The notes beneath the pieces were generated by a model that was given only the letters and a program-made list of their open reading frames with translations, had not been told where the DNA came from and did not search any database. A stretch of DNA of 64,000 bases from positions 53,893,262 through 53,957,261 of the forward strand of contig CM019692.1 of assembly GCA_009760885.1 (NCBI GenBank), in the 5' to 3' direction. Within the stretch, counting starts at the first letter, position 1. Every line of letters starts with the position of its first letter. Shown here piece after piece: positions 43,986-54,689 of the stretch. The DNA comes from Achatina immaculata. Lineage: Eukaryota; Mollusca; Gastropoda; Stylommatophora; Achatinidae. The translations under genes and the position numbers were made by a program.

Positions 43986-44429
43986 ATACAGGAACTGACC
44001 ATCTAAAAATATTTTTTTATAACTAAAACTAATCTTTTCACCAAAATTCGTCATAATATTAGAAAAACAAAGTGATCTGCAATAAAAAAAATAGACAAAC
44101 TTCCTGAAAAAAGTCGTGAAATGATTACAAGACTGACAAGACTTGTCTGTGGGGGATACCATAAAGACAAAAGACAAAATGAAATGAAAATCCAGTGCCT
44201 ACAATCTTCACTGTAAAACTAGCACAAAATGATAACTAGTAAAACAACATCTGCAGTCTAATAGGATCAGGTAATGGAGAGAAGGTAATACTGATCAAAT
44301 AAAAGTATTAGCTTAACCCGTGAAAAATCACCAGAAAAGAAGTAAAAATATGATTTACACTTAAAAAAAACAAAAACCTACCCTTGACGGAACCTAAAAC
44401 CTCTTGCTCACTAACCACACACTTTACCG
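43986..44429. other. Intron G-H spacer
   Basis: A-rich sequence between LINE fragments. No recognised gene; parts may belong to the RNase H LINE that follows. Confidence 0.4.
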
Positions 44430-45660
44430 CTGCTCCAGGGGTTTCGTAAGCTATTTGTTGATAAATTAAAACAGATTCATGACTTTAAAGATCATTAAAG
44501 AATATAGTATCTGCAGTTCTGTTCTATAGGATGGTGAAACCAGAAAAGAAGTTAGAATTAGAATTGCAAAAGCAGCGTCGATCTTCAAGAATCTTGAGAA
44601 CATATGATATTCAAAAGTTATAAGCACAAACATCAAGTTAAGACTATTCAATTCAAATATAATATCCACCCTCATTTATGCATGCGAAAGCTGGAAAACA
44701 ACTAAAGGAATAGACAATAAATAAGACTCTTTTGAAAACAAATGCCTAAGTAAAGTAGTCAGCATCAAGTGGAACGAATTTAAGAACAATGCAGAGATAA
44801 GACAGATGACTGAACAACAACCAGTCTCATGGGTGATCAGGAAAAAGAGATGGACATATGTTGGTCACGTGATGAGAAGAAACGATCAGAGAATCCCAAA
44901 ACAAGCTGTCAAGTGGAACACAACAGGCCGAAGAAAAAGAGGCCGATCACGTGAAACTCTAAAGAGGACATTGTTAAGACAAGCCAAATTAATAGCCATA
45001 AAATCCCTTGGTGAGATTGAAAAGCTCGCAGAAAACAGGAAAAATTGACGAAGTAACTTGCGAGCCCTATGTAACGTTTAACGGCACGGGAAAGATATAA
45101 GATAAGTTCTGTTCTATAAAGGGCACTTAATCAGTTCGAGAATCAACAGACTACCAGACCTTAAGGATGCCTTGTCAAAAATTGGCTTATAACATGGAGT
45201 CACTTTGCAATGGATTCCTTCCCACTGTGGGATACCAGGCGATGAGAAAGCTGACCATCTGGCCAAAGAGGGAACTGAAATGGAGCAACCAGACATACCA
45301 ATCACCTATAAATCAGAAGAAAAGCATGATAAAAACCTACAGGAAGCCACAAACACCACCACATGATGACTATCACATGCTAAACAGAAAGGAACAAGTC
45401 ACCCGTCTCCGAACAAGACACAACCGACTCCGAAGTCATATGTATACAACGTTTAAGGTTGGTACTACTAATCTATGTACATGTGCTCCAGAACTGCATA
45501 AACTACGAGACACTGAGAAATAATTACTGGCCCAGTGAAACCACTAAAGAAGATAAGCTCTACGGTTCCATACATGAATTACAAAAAACAGTGAAATTTA
45601 TCCAAGAGACAGGGCTACAGATATAGACAGACAATGCGAACGAAGAAGAAGAAGAAGAAG
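44430..45660 (+). pseudogene. LINE with RNase H domain, C-terminal fragment, interrupted by a nested LINE-B
   Basis: Removing the insert at 44529-45104 joins KNIVSAVLFY to KGHLISSRINRLPDLKDALS and VTLQWIPSHCGIPGDEKADHLAKEG-like sequence (the D-E-K-A-D stretch near 45240 is the RNase H catalytic block). RLRTRHNRLRSHMYTTFKVG and CTCAPE follow. Such RNase H domains occur in I-group LINEs. Stops are present. The 3' end is a GAA tail near 45645-45661. Confidence 0.8.
44529..45104 (+). mobile_element. LINE-B, 5'-truncated insertion with 14-bp target-site duplication
   Basis: It is flanked by AGTTCTGTTCTATA at 44515-44528 and 45105-45118. The content reads KAASIFKNLENI, LIYACESWKTTKGIDNK, WTYVGHVMRRNDQRIPKQAV, GRRKRGRSRETLKR and ends with GGCACGGGAAAGATATAAGAT. 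An 80-codon stretch (44806-45048) is open. It is opposite in orientation to the other LINE-B copies here. Confidence 0.92.
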
Positions 45661-45699
45661 AGTTTGAGAATCTTAATTTATTTCCCTTCGATAACAAAT

Positions 45700-45925
45700 T
45701 CTGTTCACTCGAGAAAGCTAGTCTTGTTTATTGAAGACAAAGCTAATCTTGTTTATTGACGACAAAGCTAATCTTGTTTATTGACGACAAAGCTAATCTT
45801 GTTTATTGACGATAAAACTAATCTTGTTTATTGACGATAAAACTAATCTTGTTTATTGACGATAAAACTAATCTTGTTTATTGACGATAAAACTAATCTT
45901 GTTTATTGATGATAAAGATGAATTA
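45700..45925 (+). repeat. Minisatellite, 25-26-bp unit, about 9 copies (before exon H)
   Basis: The unit is AATCTTGTTTATTGACGATA plus AAACT, with GACAAAGCT variants to the left. It ends about 80 bases before the exon H acceptor. Confidence 0.95.
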
Positions 45926-46003
45926 AGAGTAACAAAAACATGAAAAATATATTTGATTACTACATTCCTGTTCTTAATATTTGTGTGTTTGTTTCTGTTA
46001 TAG

Positions 46004-46194
46004 GAACAGAACTACATACGTCATCATATGTCATTACAAATGTAGTGTCACACTCTCAGTCATCTACCAAGCCAGGTCTCAAACCAGATGCTGGTAACAT
46101 CAAATTTTATGACGTGGCAGATCAAAATGAAGATTGTATCTATCAGAACGTCCAGGATAACGTGTATGAGAATCCTTCATCGGGTGTCGTGTGA
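46004..46194 (+). CDS. IgSF-like receptor, exon H (cytoplasmic tail and stop)
   Basis: The acceptor is TTTGTTTCTGTTATAG; entry is phase 1. Sixty-two codons to TGA at 46192-46194: TELHTSSYVITNVVSHSQSS, then KFYDVADQNEDCIYQNVQDN and VYENPSSGVV. Tyrosines lie in FYDV, IYQNV and VYENP. The last two fit Tyr-x-Asn, the binding preference of the Grb2 SH2 domain, which suggests phosphotyrosine signalling. No clear ITIM (I/V/L/S-x-Y-x-x-I/V/L) or ITAM spacing is present. Confidence 0.9.
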
Positions 46195-46330
46195 AGTGAG
46201 ATCATTTCACAGCTGAAAATGTGACATGAAGCCATATTACATCTTAACGTGTGAAGTGAAATCATATCACATTTGGAAATGTGAAGTGAAATCATTTCAC
46301 ATTTCGACACGTGAAGTTAAACTTTTCCTC
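46195..46330 (+). promoter_or_regulatory. 3' UTR with repeated self-complementary elements
   Basis: Directly after the stop, AATGTGAAGTGAAATCATTT-type segments followed by CACATTT occur three times in related forms. Each can pair with itself (AAATGTGAA with TTTCACATTT) to form a small hairpin. The role is unknown. A possible poly(A) signal ATTAAA is at 46569-46574. Confidence 0.5.
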
Positions 46331-46589
46331 AACTTATGTGCTTGTCTAGTATGTTACAGTATCATAGCCTTTGACCCTAAGAAGGGCCGGTCATCCTACG
46401 TGACTGTTCAGCTTAAAGAAGTCTTTGAATCATGAGAGAAAAGGGGAGGTAAACAAAAAAAGTTTCTATACGTATATGTCTGGTTAAATAAGTGAACTGT
46501 TCTAAAATTTATGTTGTGTATGACTGATCCATTCTTTAAGAAAGCTCGTTGAAAAGCAATTGCGAGCCATTAAAGGTTATCTGTTACTA

Positions 46590-46925
46590 TAAACATCTGG
46601 TTCTTATATCTTATATCCTTCCCGTGCCGTTAAACGTCACTTAGGGCTCGCAAGTTAGTTCGCCAATTTTTCCCGTTTTTGGTGAGTCTTTCAACCTCAT
46701 CAAGGGATTTTATGCCTGTTAATTTGGCCTCTCTTAACAATGTCCTCTTTAGAGTTTCACACGGTCTGCCTCTTTTTCTTCGGCCTGTTGTGTTCCACTT
46801 GATATCTTGTTTTGGAATTCTCTGATCATTTCTTCTAATCAAGTGACCAACATATGTCCGTCTCTTTTTCCTAGTCACCCATGAGACTGGTTGTTGTTCG
46901 CTCATCTGTCTTATCTCTGCAAACA
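46590..46925 (-). pseudogene. LINE-B, 3' fragment
   Basis: In element sense: AEIRQMSEQQPVSWVTRKK, RTYVGHLIRRNDQRIPKQD, GRRKRGRPCETLKRTLL, REAKLTGIKSLDEVERL and NWRTNLRALSDV, then a stop and the family end GGCACGGGAAGGATATAAG. Ninety-eight codons are open. It is 5'-truncated at about 46925. Confidence 0.85.
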
Positions 46926-48170
46926 TCTGAATGAGGACTACTTATTTCATCAAGAGCCTGAATGGTACGGGAAAGTGCCAGGAGAGGATCCAGATCCCAC
47001 AGATAAGAACAACCCCAGGGCATGATAGAGTTCCGCTGTTCTTCACGACCCATCTCTACAAGTTGTCTGGTTTCTGGCCGTAGTGAAGTTATACCATTTA
47101 TTTGGCTGTGACGCAGTGCTTCGTTTTAAAATTTGCAATTTTATGTCCACACTAAACTTTTTGCTGGATTAATTAACCTAATTTTATTGGTTTAATTCGA
47201 GAACACTGAACAAATATATGTTTATACACCCCGTTTATGAAATTACTTTATATGTGAAATACTTGTTGTTCAGATTTGTAGTTTACAAACATATTACCGA
47301 AACTAATAGTCTGTGCGGATCTCAATCTAATTCTTAGTTTGTTTATATTGTTACCCTAGTATTTTGTTTATTTACCTATACGTCAATCTGTTAGCTTTTA
47401 CATTTGAACTGTCATTCGCACATGTAAGTCAGTCGATTTCTAATTGAAATTGTTAATTTATTCGCTCCTACAGGTAAATCATATTGTTTGACGTTGCATT
47501 TGTAAATCATATCTCTAGACCATACATTTATAAATCACACTTTTAGACCATACATTTGTAAATCAAACTGTTGGACCAGTCATTTGTGAATCACATTGCT
47601 AGGCCATACATTTCTAAATCTGATTGTAGCTTGTGCACTTTTAAATCAGATGTTAGTCTTCTGCACCATAAATCACAAATCTAATGGTTAATTTGTATAC
47701 CATAAAGTTAACGAACATGCTTTTAAATTCCCAGGATTTTCGTAAATAGGTCAGATGGTTTTCTTTAACGCTTTCGTCACCCATTTCTGAGTTGCTGAAA
47801 TGTCCTGATTTTGGACACAGTGTCTCTCAATGTTCTGAACCCATACTTTCATCATTTGCGCTAAACTTAGTAACTTTATTACTGGTAACCATTCCTGATC
47901 TTATAACTGAGCGGTAACAGCAGCGCAACTTAAAACTATTTAAGACAAAAGTAGGAGCAGCTTTGTTAACGAGCACACAGCTGCTGTAATATTTCTGCTT
48001 ACAACTTAATCACACAAAAACATATAGGATAAAGAAATAGGGAAAGAAGATAAAATATACATTCACAGGAATTATATACAACAAACAAGAATAATAAACA
48101 AAAATAGTAGAATAAACGGGAGCACTTAGCTGTGACTTATAAGAAGCTGTGTCCAAGAGTGCATGTGGAG
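46926..48170. other. Intergenic, mostly unannotated
   Basis: 46926-47060 has a short minus-strand open frame without a recognised domain. 47450-47720 has loose repetition of 'CATACATTTGTAAATCA' segments. No gene is supported. Confidence 0.4.
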
Positions 48171-48204
48171 GTGTACTCAATACTCTGCACTAGAAAGCTA
48201 AAAA

Positions 48205-48460
48205 TGAAAGTAACCGGAGGTGTATGGTCAAATTTTACAAAGAAGGAGTTAGAAAAATTGGAAGAAACAAGAATGGCAGAAAGCAAGATGAGCACATACA
48301 AATGAAGAACATACAATTCAATATTTCGACAAACGCCTTTCAAGGACCACATACAGAAACAACACAACAGATAAAAACACCAAAAAATGGATGATAAATA
48401 GACTTAACGTTTTGGCCTGCTCCTAGTATGAAAGACGGACAAGAAATGCGCCAAAACAGG
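48205..48460 (+). repeat. Long inverted repeat, left arm
   Basis: The arm runs from GGTGTATGGTCAAATTTTAC to TAGTATGAAAGACGGACAAG. The reverse complement is at 48893-49135 with scattered differences. Within it TTCAATATTTCGACAAACGC resembles sequence motifs of Penelope-like element ends; this is a weak resemblance. Confidence 0.85.
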
Positions 48461-48892
48461 CCATGAACGATCTCTTAAATCTCTGGATCGGCGTCTTATT
48501 TTCCAGACTGTCTCCACCCAGCCTGTACTTTACCTTTCCACCCCTTTCTTTTTTTCTGCTTTCTTGCAAGCTTTCTTGTCCTAGTCTCAATCTTGAGGCA
48601 GGCGATTTAGGGTTAATTTTCCAGATCCTTCTTCTGTAGCTCCCAATATTCTTTGTTAGCTACTGTGTCTATGCTACTAAACAAGAAGTCTTGTCTTTTC
48701 TGTGTTCTCTACTCTTTCTTTACCTTCCTCCATCCACCCCTCCCCCCTTTACATTTTCTTCTCACTCTTCTGTCATCTATGCCATCTGGGCGACTGTTTG
48801 CATAGGTATCCGATGAGAGTAAGCTAGGACTATTGTAGGACATCACGCCATGTTGGTTACCATATGGTACCCACTGTCAATTTTCAGCCAGT
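48461..48892. other. Spacer between the inverted-repeat arms
   Basis: Pyrimidine-rich on the + strand, with no recognised feature. Confidence 0.5.
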
Positions 48893-49135
48893 CTGGGCGC
48901 ATTTTGTGTCTATCTCTCATACTAGGAGCAGGCCAAAAAGCTAAGTCTATTTTTCATCTATTTTTGGTGTTGTTGTCTGTTGTGTTGTTTCTGTATGTGG
49001 TCCTTGAAAAAGGCGTTTGTCGAAATATTGGATTGTATATTCTTCATTTGTATGTGTACATCTTGCTTTCTGCCATTCTTGTATTTTCCAGTTTTTCTGA
49101 CTCTTTCTTCGTAAAATTCGACCATACACCCCCGC
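48893..49135 (-). repeat. Long inverted repeat, right arm
   Basis: Reverse complement of 48205-48460. The minus-strand frame FYEERVRKTGKYKNGRKQD followed by HIQMKNIQ matches FYKEGVRKIGRNKNGRKQD on the left arm, suggesting both derive from one coding or transposon sequence. Confidence 0.85.
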
Positions 49136-49439
49136 CTACTTTTATTGCTACGAGTAGAACAAGTTTTACCGCAGTTGCCATTTCTCTTATCTCTAGAAAG
49201 CTGCAAGAAACGAGCGTGATTTAATTCATTGCCATCTTTTCGCCTTATTGTGAATTTCTGGAAACGAACTTGTAATATCACTGAAGATTTATTTATTTGT
49301 TCGTTTATTACTGAGTTTCTAATTATTATTCAGTATGATAATATACATTAGCCTTTCATCTGTGAATTTAATCCAAGCACTAGCCACACAATTTGCTTTA
49401 TTGTATTGACATTAATGTAGTAGTTCTCATGTTATGTCC

Positions 49440-50970
49440 ATCTGTTTGTGAAAAGAGTTGGCCAGCTTTGGTTATTTCTTAGTCTCCGAAGAAACAGAAA
49501 CAAAAATTAAGCGTGCATTTCATTTAAACATAGCATCAACTGTAATTTAGTGCACGTAAACTGATTTTATGGTGTCGACTACGACACATTTTTCAAAGTG
49601 CGTCCCGTTTGGCCGCTCTCTACCGTAATCATGCCAGGCTTCTTCAGGCATATTTGAAAATAATCTTCAGTTGCTTTTCACGCTATAAAAGAGTATCAGA
49701 ATTAGTACCTACATTCATTTTGTTTCAAACTCTGTATAGAGAAGTTGTACCAAAGGTGCAACCAGAACATGTAAGATTTCTCGTCTATTTTCTATGCCAT
49801 AGGTATCGTTGTTGCTTGCTTCGTACGTCATATGTGACGCTTTCGCCTGGCAGCAGATACTACAGCAGCGCGTGTTCCTTATATATTACGAGATATATAT
49901 GAGCCCTTCACGTATTTTATTCTGGTACAAGGGATCCTGTGCTTAAAAAGTTTGGGAATCTCTGCGCTAGAGAAACGCTCAAAGGTTGAGGGATTAATGT
50001 CGATTTACTCAGAGCAATCGACATGGAGTGTGCAGGCTATAAGCTTATTATTCTGTCCCTACAGATAGATACAGTCACGCCTTCCTCTGGCTCCAGCAGT
50101 GCAATCCCGGTCAAGATCCAGAAGTACGTGATAGTCCATGCGCAGGTCTGTAGTGGAAAAATGATCATTCCCAGTCCATGTGCGGCTGGCTTCAAATAAT
50201 GTGATCTATAAAATGGACACGAGCAGCTGGCTTCAAATAATGTGATCTATAAACAGGACACGAGCGGCTGGCTTCAAATAATATGATCTATAACCAGGAC
50301 ATGAGTGGCTGGCTTCAAATAATGTGATCTATAAAATGGACACGACCGGCTGGCTTCAAATAATGTGATCTATAAAATGGACACGAGCGGCTGGCTTCAA
50401 ATAATGTGATCTATAAAATGGGCACGAGCAGCTGGCTTCAAATAATGTGATCTATAAACAGGACACGAGTGGCATTGTTAGTCCTGACCGACTAATGGGC
50501 AAAGTCTCGTGTTAGAAAACTATGGCAAGTCCAGGCCAGAAATGATCAGGACCATAAATACTGAACTACATCACAAAGATGTACCAAAGTTTTCACTTAA
50601 AACACTAGTAAAAAAAAGTGAAGACTTTGTTCAGAAACCTTAAGTCTTTTCCCCTCCATATTCTGAATCTTACAGTACAGATATTCTTATATATCTGACT
50701 TCCGCTAGTTTTGATTTTTACAGCCTCTAAACCACGATGTTCAACGTGTACTATCAGCGCTTCAGACATTATTTTCATTTGGATTATCGCACTTCATTTT
50801 TGTACTTCATATTTTTCCCTTCATATTTTCCACTTCACATTGCACAAGAAGACATTAAAGTGAGGGGAAAGATTTTACGTAGACTTATTTCATTTATTAA
50901 CATTTTGTTGAATCTTGATGTTGCTACCTGTGTGGCAGTATAGCATTGTTGCACGCGCCAGTTTGGGAAG
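49440..50970 (+). repeat. Diverged duplicated block, copy 1
   Basis: It aligns in order with 56820-58010: GCATTTCATTTAAAC, CCGTAATCATGCCAGGCT, CTTCAGTTGCTTTTCACGCT, AAAGGTGCAACCAGAACATG, CGATGTTCAACGTGTACTAT and GACATTAAAGTGAG all have counterparts. Both copies lead to a related CTCTAGAGAGACGCGAAG repeat downstream. Short open frames (49609-49902, 50737-50943) align with 57055 and 57781 but are not recognised; an old transposon such as hAT is possible. Confidence 0.75.
50170..50475 (+). repeat. Minisatellite, 41-bp unit, about 7 copies
   Basis: The unit is CGGCTGGCTTCAAATAATGT plus GATCTATAAAATGGACACGAG. It expanded only in copy 1 of the duplicated block; copy 2 has a single related segment near 57465 (CTGGTTTCAAAGAACGAGATCTATAA with differences). 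Confidence 0.93.
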
Positions 50971-51006
50971 TGTAGACGCATGTGCGCCATTTTCTGGATC
51001 AACACA

Positions 51007-51754
51007 CAAGGGTCACACGGGAAGTCGTGAGCACAAATTTCTTAAAAATCAGAATTTATAGATAGAGAAAATATAAATTTACCACCTTAATCTGCATCTT
51101 TTTCACTTCATGTAGAACTCACATGACGTCATCATCATGTGTCACGTGACGACGTGGGGCATAAACAAAATGGCGGGTGGTGAAGTTTCGGTTCGTCAAC
51201 ATTGCTGTTATTGAGTTCTTCGTTAAAGAGGAAATCCCCGCTGCTGAAATTCACCAAAGACTTCAACTTGCTTATGGAGATGTGTATATGGGTGTTAGCA
51301 GTGTTAGGGGGTGAGTAAAACATTTCAAAGATGGAAACATGAGCATCCAAGATGTGCCTCGAACTGCGTCCACTGAACGCAACGTAGAAAGGGTTGACGA
51401 CATCATTAAAGAAAACAGACGTGTCACAGTATCCGAAATCGCTGTAAATCTTGGAATAGGACACAATGCAGTACATGAAATGAGTGAAACCCTAGGCTAT
51501 AGAAAAGTTCGTGCCAGCTGGGTTCCACAGGAGAGAACGTTCAGAAAGCATTACGTCTATGCCGTCGGTCAGCTGGAATTTTGGTATTTTCAAACTTAAA
51601 GAACGATGGGAGAAATGTGTAGAGAATGGAGATTATGCTGAAAAGTGAAGAAAAGGATGAAGATTAAGGTGATACATTTATAATTGTATTTTCTCTATCT
51701 ATAAATTCTGATTTTAAAAAGAATCTGTTCACGACTTTTGGTATGACCTTCTTG
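51007..51754 (+). mobile_element. Internally deleted mariner element with inverted repeats, 748 bp
   Basis: The ends are inverted copies of CAAG-GGTCACAC, AAGTCGTGA and AAATCAGAATTTATAGATAG continuing to ACCTTAATCT, about 90 bases per side. The right side is followed by TA; on the left this is CA. Inside, a transposase N-terminus reads IEFFVKEEIPAAEIHQRL, VKHFKDGNMSIQDVPRTAS, ENRRVTVSEIAVNLGIGH and LGYRKVRASWVPQE, then jumps to LKERWEKCVENGDYAEK, the usual C-terminus. The whole catalytic DDD region is deleted, and one TGA interrupts the HTH part. Confidence 0.85.
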
Positions 51755-51756
51755 TA

Positions 51757-51860
51757 CTAGAGCACATGTGGGCAACCCTTGGTCCTTGGTCCATGGGCCA
51801 CATTTGGCCAGCGGCCGCACTTTTGTAGCTCGCAGTCAGTCTAGATATTTCTTTAAAAAC
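51757..51860 (+). mobile_element. Possible hAT-like terminal sequence
   Basis: GCACATGTGGGCAACCC then GGGCCACATTTGGCCAGCGG resembles the terminal region of hAT transposons (CAGNGGTGGGCAACC...GGGCCACA). No transposase or opposite end was found. Confidence 0.35.
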
Positions 51861-51934
51861 AGTATAATTTGTTCAAAATGTTAACAAATAAGAATGGCCT
51901 AAGCTGAGGAACTTAATAATGCAATCTCTGTCTC

Positions 51935-51936
<2 letters not shown>

Positions 51937-51970
<34 letters not shown>
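51937..51970. repeat. (CT)n microsatellite
   Basis: Seventeen CT dinucleotides. Confidence 0.98.
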
Positions 51971-51974
<4 letters not shown>

Positions 51975-52074
51975 GCCTTTTGTGGCTATGAGGTTCGTAA
52001 ATTTGACAGTTTTCAAAGTGTAAATGGAAAAGAAAATCTTTCTTCATCCGTTGAAGAAAAAGGTTGCTGATATA

Positions 52075-52260
52075 TGCCCTAGAGAGACACGAAATCCAGT
52101 GTTCAACATACTCTAGAGGGATGCGAAGTTCAACGTTCAACATAGAGATGCGAAGTGCAGCGTTCAACCTACTCTAGAGAAACACGAAGTCCAGCATTCA
52201 ATATACTCTAGACAGACGGTCCAGAGTTCAAAGTACTCTAGAGAGACGCGATAACAGTGA
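52075..52260 (+). repeat. Minisatellite related to the 58-kb array, 35-40-bp unit, about 5 copies
   Basis: Units of ACTCTAGAGAGACGCGAAGT plus CCAGCGTTCAACAT. The same CTCTAGAGAGATGCGAAG core recurs at 58020-58640. It is followed by a GA-rich tract at 52310-52345. Confidence 0.85.
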
Positions 52261-52574
52261 CAAAGGCAAGATCTATGGGGAAATAACGCAGCAGGTAGAG
52301 AGCGACAGAGAGAGAGAGAGAGGGAGGGAGAGAGAGAGAGAGGTGACAACAGAAGAATTTGGTGATAGGCAGTAACCGCTATAACATTGGACAGGTTCTT
52401 ACCTTGTTCTCTTCAATCCCCCCTCCCACAAGCCAAACCACCACCATCCAGTGGAAATTTGAGGGATGGGGGGAGAACTGAGACCGCAGGAGAGCTGGGA
52501 AAAAATATTGCTGCAAATATTGAAATAAGTGCCCATGATTGCCAAGGTTAGGTACAATAATAAAGCACATGATA

Positions 52575-52760
52575 GTGGCAAATGACAGATGGCGTGCTCT
52601 CAGAGGCGGCGACTTAGTGATGCTGACAGATGGAGTGCCCTCAGAGGCGACGACTTAGTGATGCTGACAGATGGAGTGCCCTCAGAGGCGGCGACTTAGT
52701 GATGCTGACAGAGGGAGTGCTCTGAGAGGCGACGACTTAGTGATCCTGACAGATGGCGTG
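52575..52760 (+). repeat. Minisatellite, 41-bp unit, 4-5 copies
   Basis: The unit is CTGACAGATGGAGTGCCCTC plus AGAGGCGACGACTTAGTGATG. It abuts the Tc1-like element on its right. Confidence 0.93.
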
Positions 52761-53099
52761 CCAAGGTAAGGTTCCAAGAAGGTTTACCAATGCCGGAGAT
52801 TGACAGACGATTTGTAGTGACCTACATGGCCACTGAATGACTGCGAGATCGTTTTATAAGCACCGGAACTATGGAACAAGTCAGAAGATCTGGGTGTCCA
52901 AGAATAACATATGTGTAACTAGATCGATACATCTATCTTATGCTACTGAAAGACAGAACAGCCAGCGCGATCTGGGCACATCTGTGAGCAACAAATAACA
53001 TCACCATCAGCGTCCAATTCACAACAGAATGTATGAAGCAAGTCCTCATTCAAGTCGTCCTGCAGTACTCTGTAAAACTTGCTTGGTGAAGGTTTACAT

Positions 53100-54250
53100 T
53101 AAAGCTAGTGGGAGGAATATTTTCTCAGGATGGTTACAGACCAACATTTTCCTTGGCAATATGAATAAACTAGGAGAAAAGTAGAAACAGCTTTATTATT
53201 TAATGATTACACAGTTGTGACGTTTCGGCGCGAGCCTGTATTAAGCAAAAACAACAGGACGAAGAATCAGAGAGAGGAGACAAAGTATAGATTCACATAA
53301 ATTTTATGTTAACGAAATAATAAAAAAAAATTAATGAAAAATTGTAAATGAGTTATCTTAGTTCTCGGAACAGTGCAGAATTACAATAGCCTTATGTGTA
53401 TACCAGTACACCAAGTATTGTGTGTTCCCTTGGCAAAGTACTACCGTACTAGAGGCCAATCTAGCTCGCACTTCATGACTGCCAAGCTAAGTACCCTCCT
53501 TCTTGGTATATTGTATGCCAATGTGCTTAAATCCTCAAACACTCAATCCATACAACAATACATTGACATGCAGTACAAATCAAAAGTCTGACATTAAGGA
53601 CACAGTATTTTAATCTCACTGTACGCTACAATAGCACATATAACTGACACTGACATCAACATGACACGAAGACACGTGTCATCATAATGCACGAACATTT
53701 TGATGAACAATGTCAATGCAATGCCGGGTAATTAAGCATGGTATCATATGATAATGACTTCTCAGATTTGCATATTGAAAACCTGATGAACCTGAGATCC
53801 TGGGCTCTCTTGAACCTCGACGTAGCCTACACTACGAACCTAACGTGCAGTTGCACTTATTTCCCTGCTATGACACACCTCCATATAACTCTGCTTCTGC
53901 AGGACACGATCAGTCTACGTGAAAGGAATAATAGACGAATCATACATGTTGCCCATCCAATATACCGATAAATCACATTGAAATCATGCACAAAACTGAA
54001 TTTCCATATCGATATGTAAATACAAGTACCCCACATCACAGATTAATTCACAACTTCATAATCTACACCACATGAATTTAGTATATTCGGCAGAATGTAC
54101 TAAATAAGCACAATAATATAAGCACAACGAAGACACTACATCGCCGACCATGCCTAAAATGATTCCTATCAAGCCAATTGTTTTCATATGTTTGCCCCCA
54201 CCCCCTCCTTCCCCGAAACCAACTACCAAATCACGTGGACGATAATGCTT
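53100..54250. other. Insert within the Tc1-like element, unannotated
   Basis: Unique AT-rich sequence. At 53216-53246 the minus strand reads GCTCGCGCCGAAACGTCAC, recalling the CGAAAC core of hammerhead-like motifs in Penelope-like elements, but it is degenerate. No reverse transcriptase or transposase was recognised. Confidence 0.35.
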
Positions 54251-54689
54251 TAGTCACGTCGTACACGCCTCGACTCAAGCGTGTATCGTTCACAACTCCC
54301 TCGCCTTAAACAAGACCATAGCGCTGTTCATCTTGCTTGGTCTCGACTTCATTTGGCATGGACTCTCCAGCAGTTGTCCATGGCACTCTTTATAGATGAG
54401 TCACAATGTCTTTTAACGATGTTAGAATTCGTGTGTGGAGACGGTCCAGACAGCGCTACAGTTAGGGAGTATGATAGTTAGGAAGGTGGCTCAGTCGTGG
54501 TATGCGTGTCTTCGTAATGAACTACAGAATGTCTCTGCATCGTGTCGAAGGGAACTTAACAGGTATTAGGTATAGTGATGATATTCTTCTGGCTCTTGTA
54601 CTCCAGCACTTCAGGCTATTGGGCAAGGTGCTGTGCTCCAAGATGACAACGCCCGCCCCCGCCCCCCCCCCCCCGAGCTCGTGTTGTTA

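Noticed and set aside
49609..49902. Small gene conserved in both duplicated blocks (also at 57055)
   Set aside because: The frames align only in part, have no recognisable domain and no splice or start support; more likely transposon-derived non-coding sequence.
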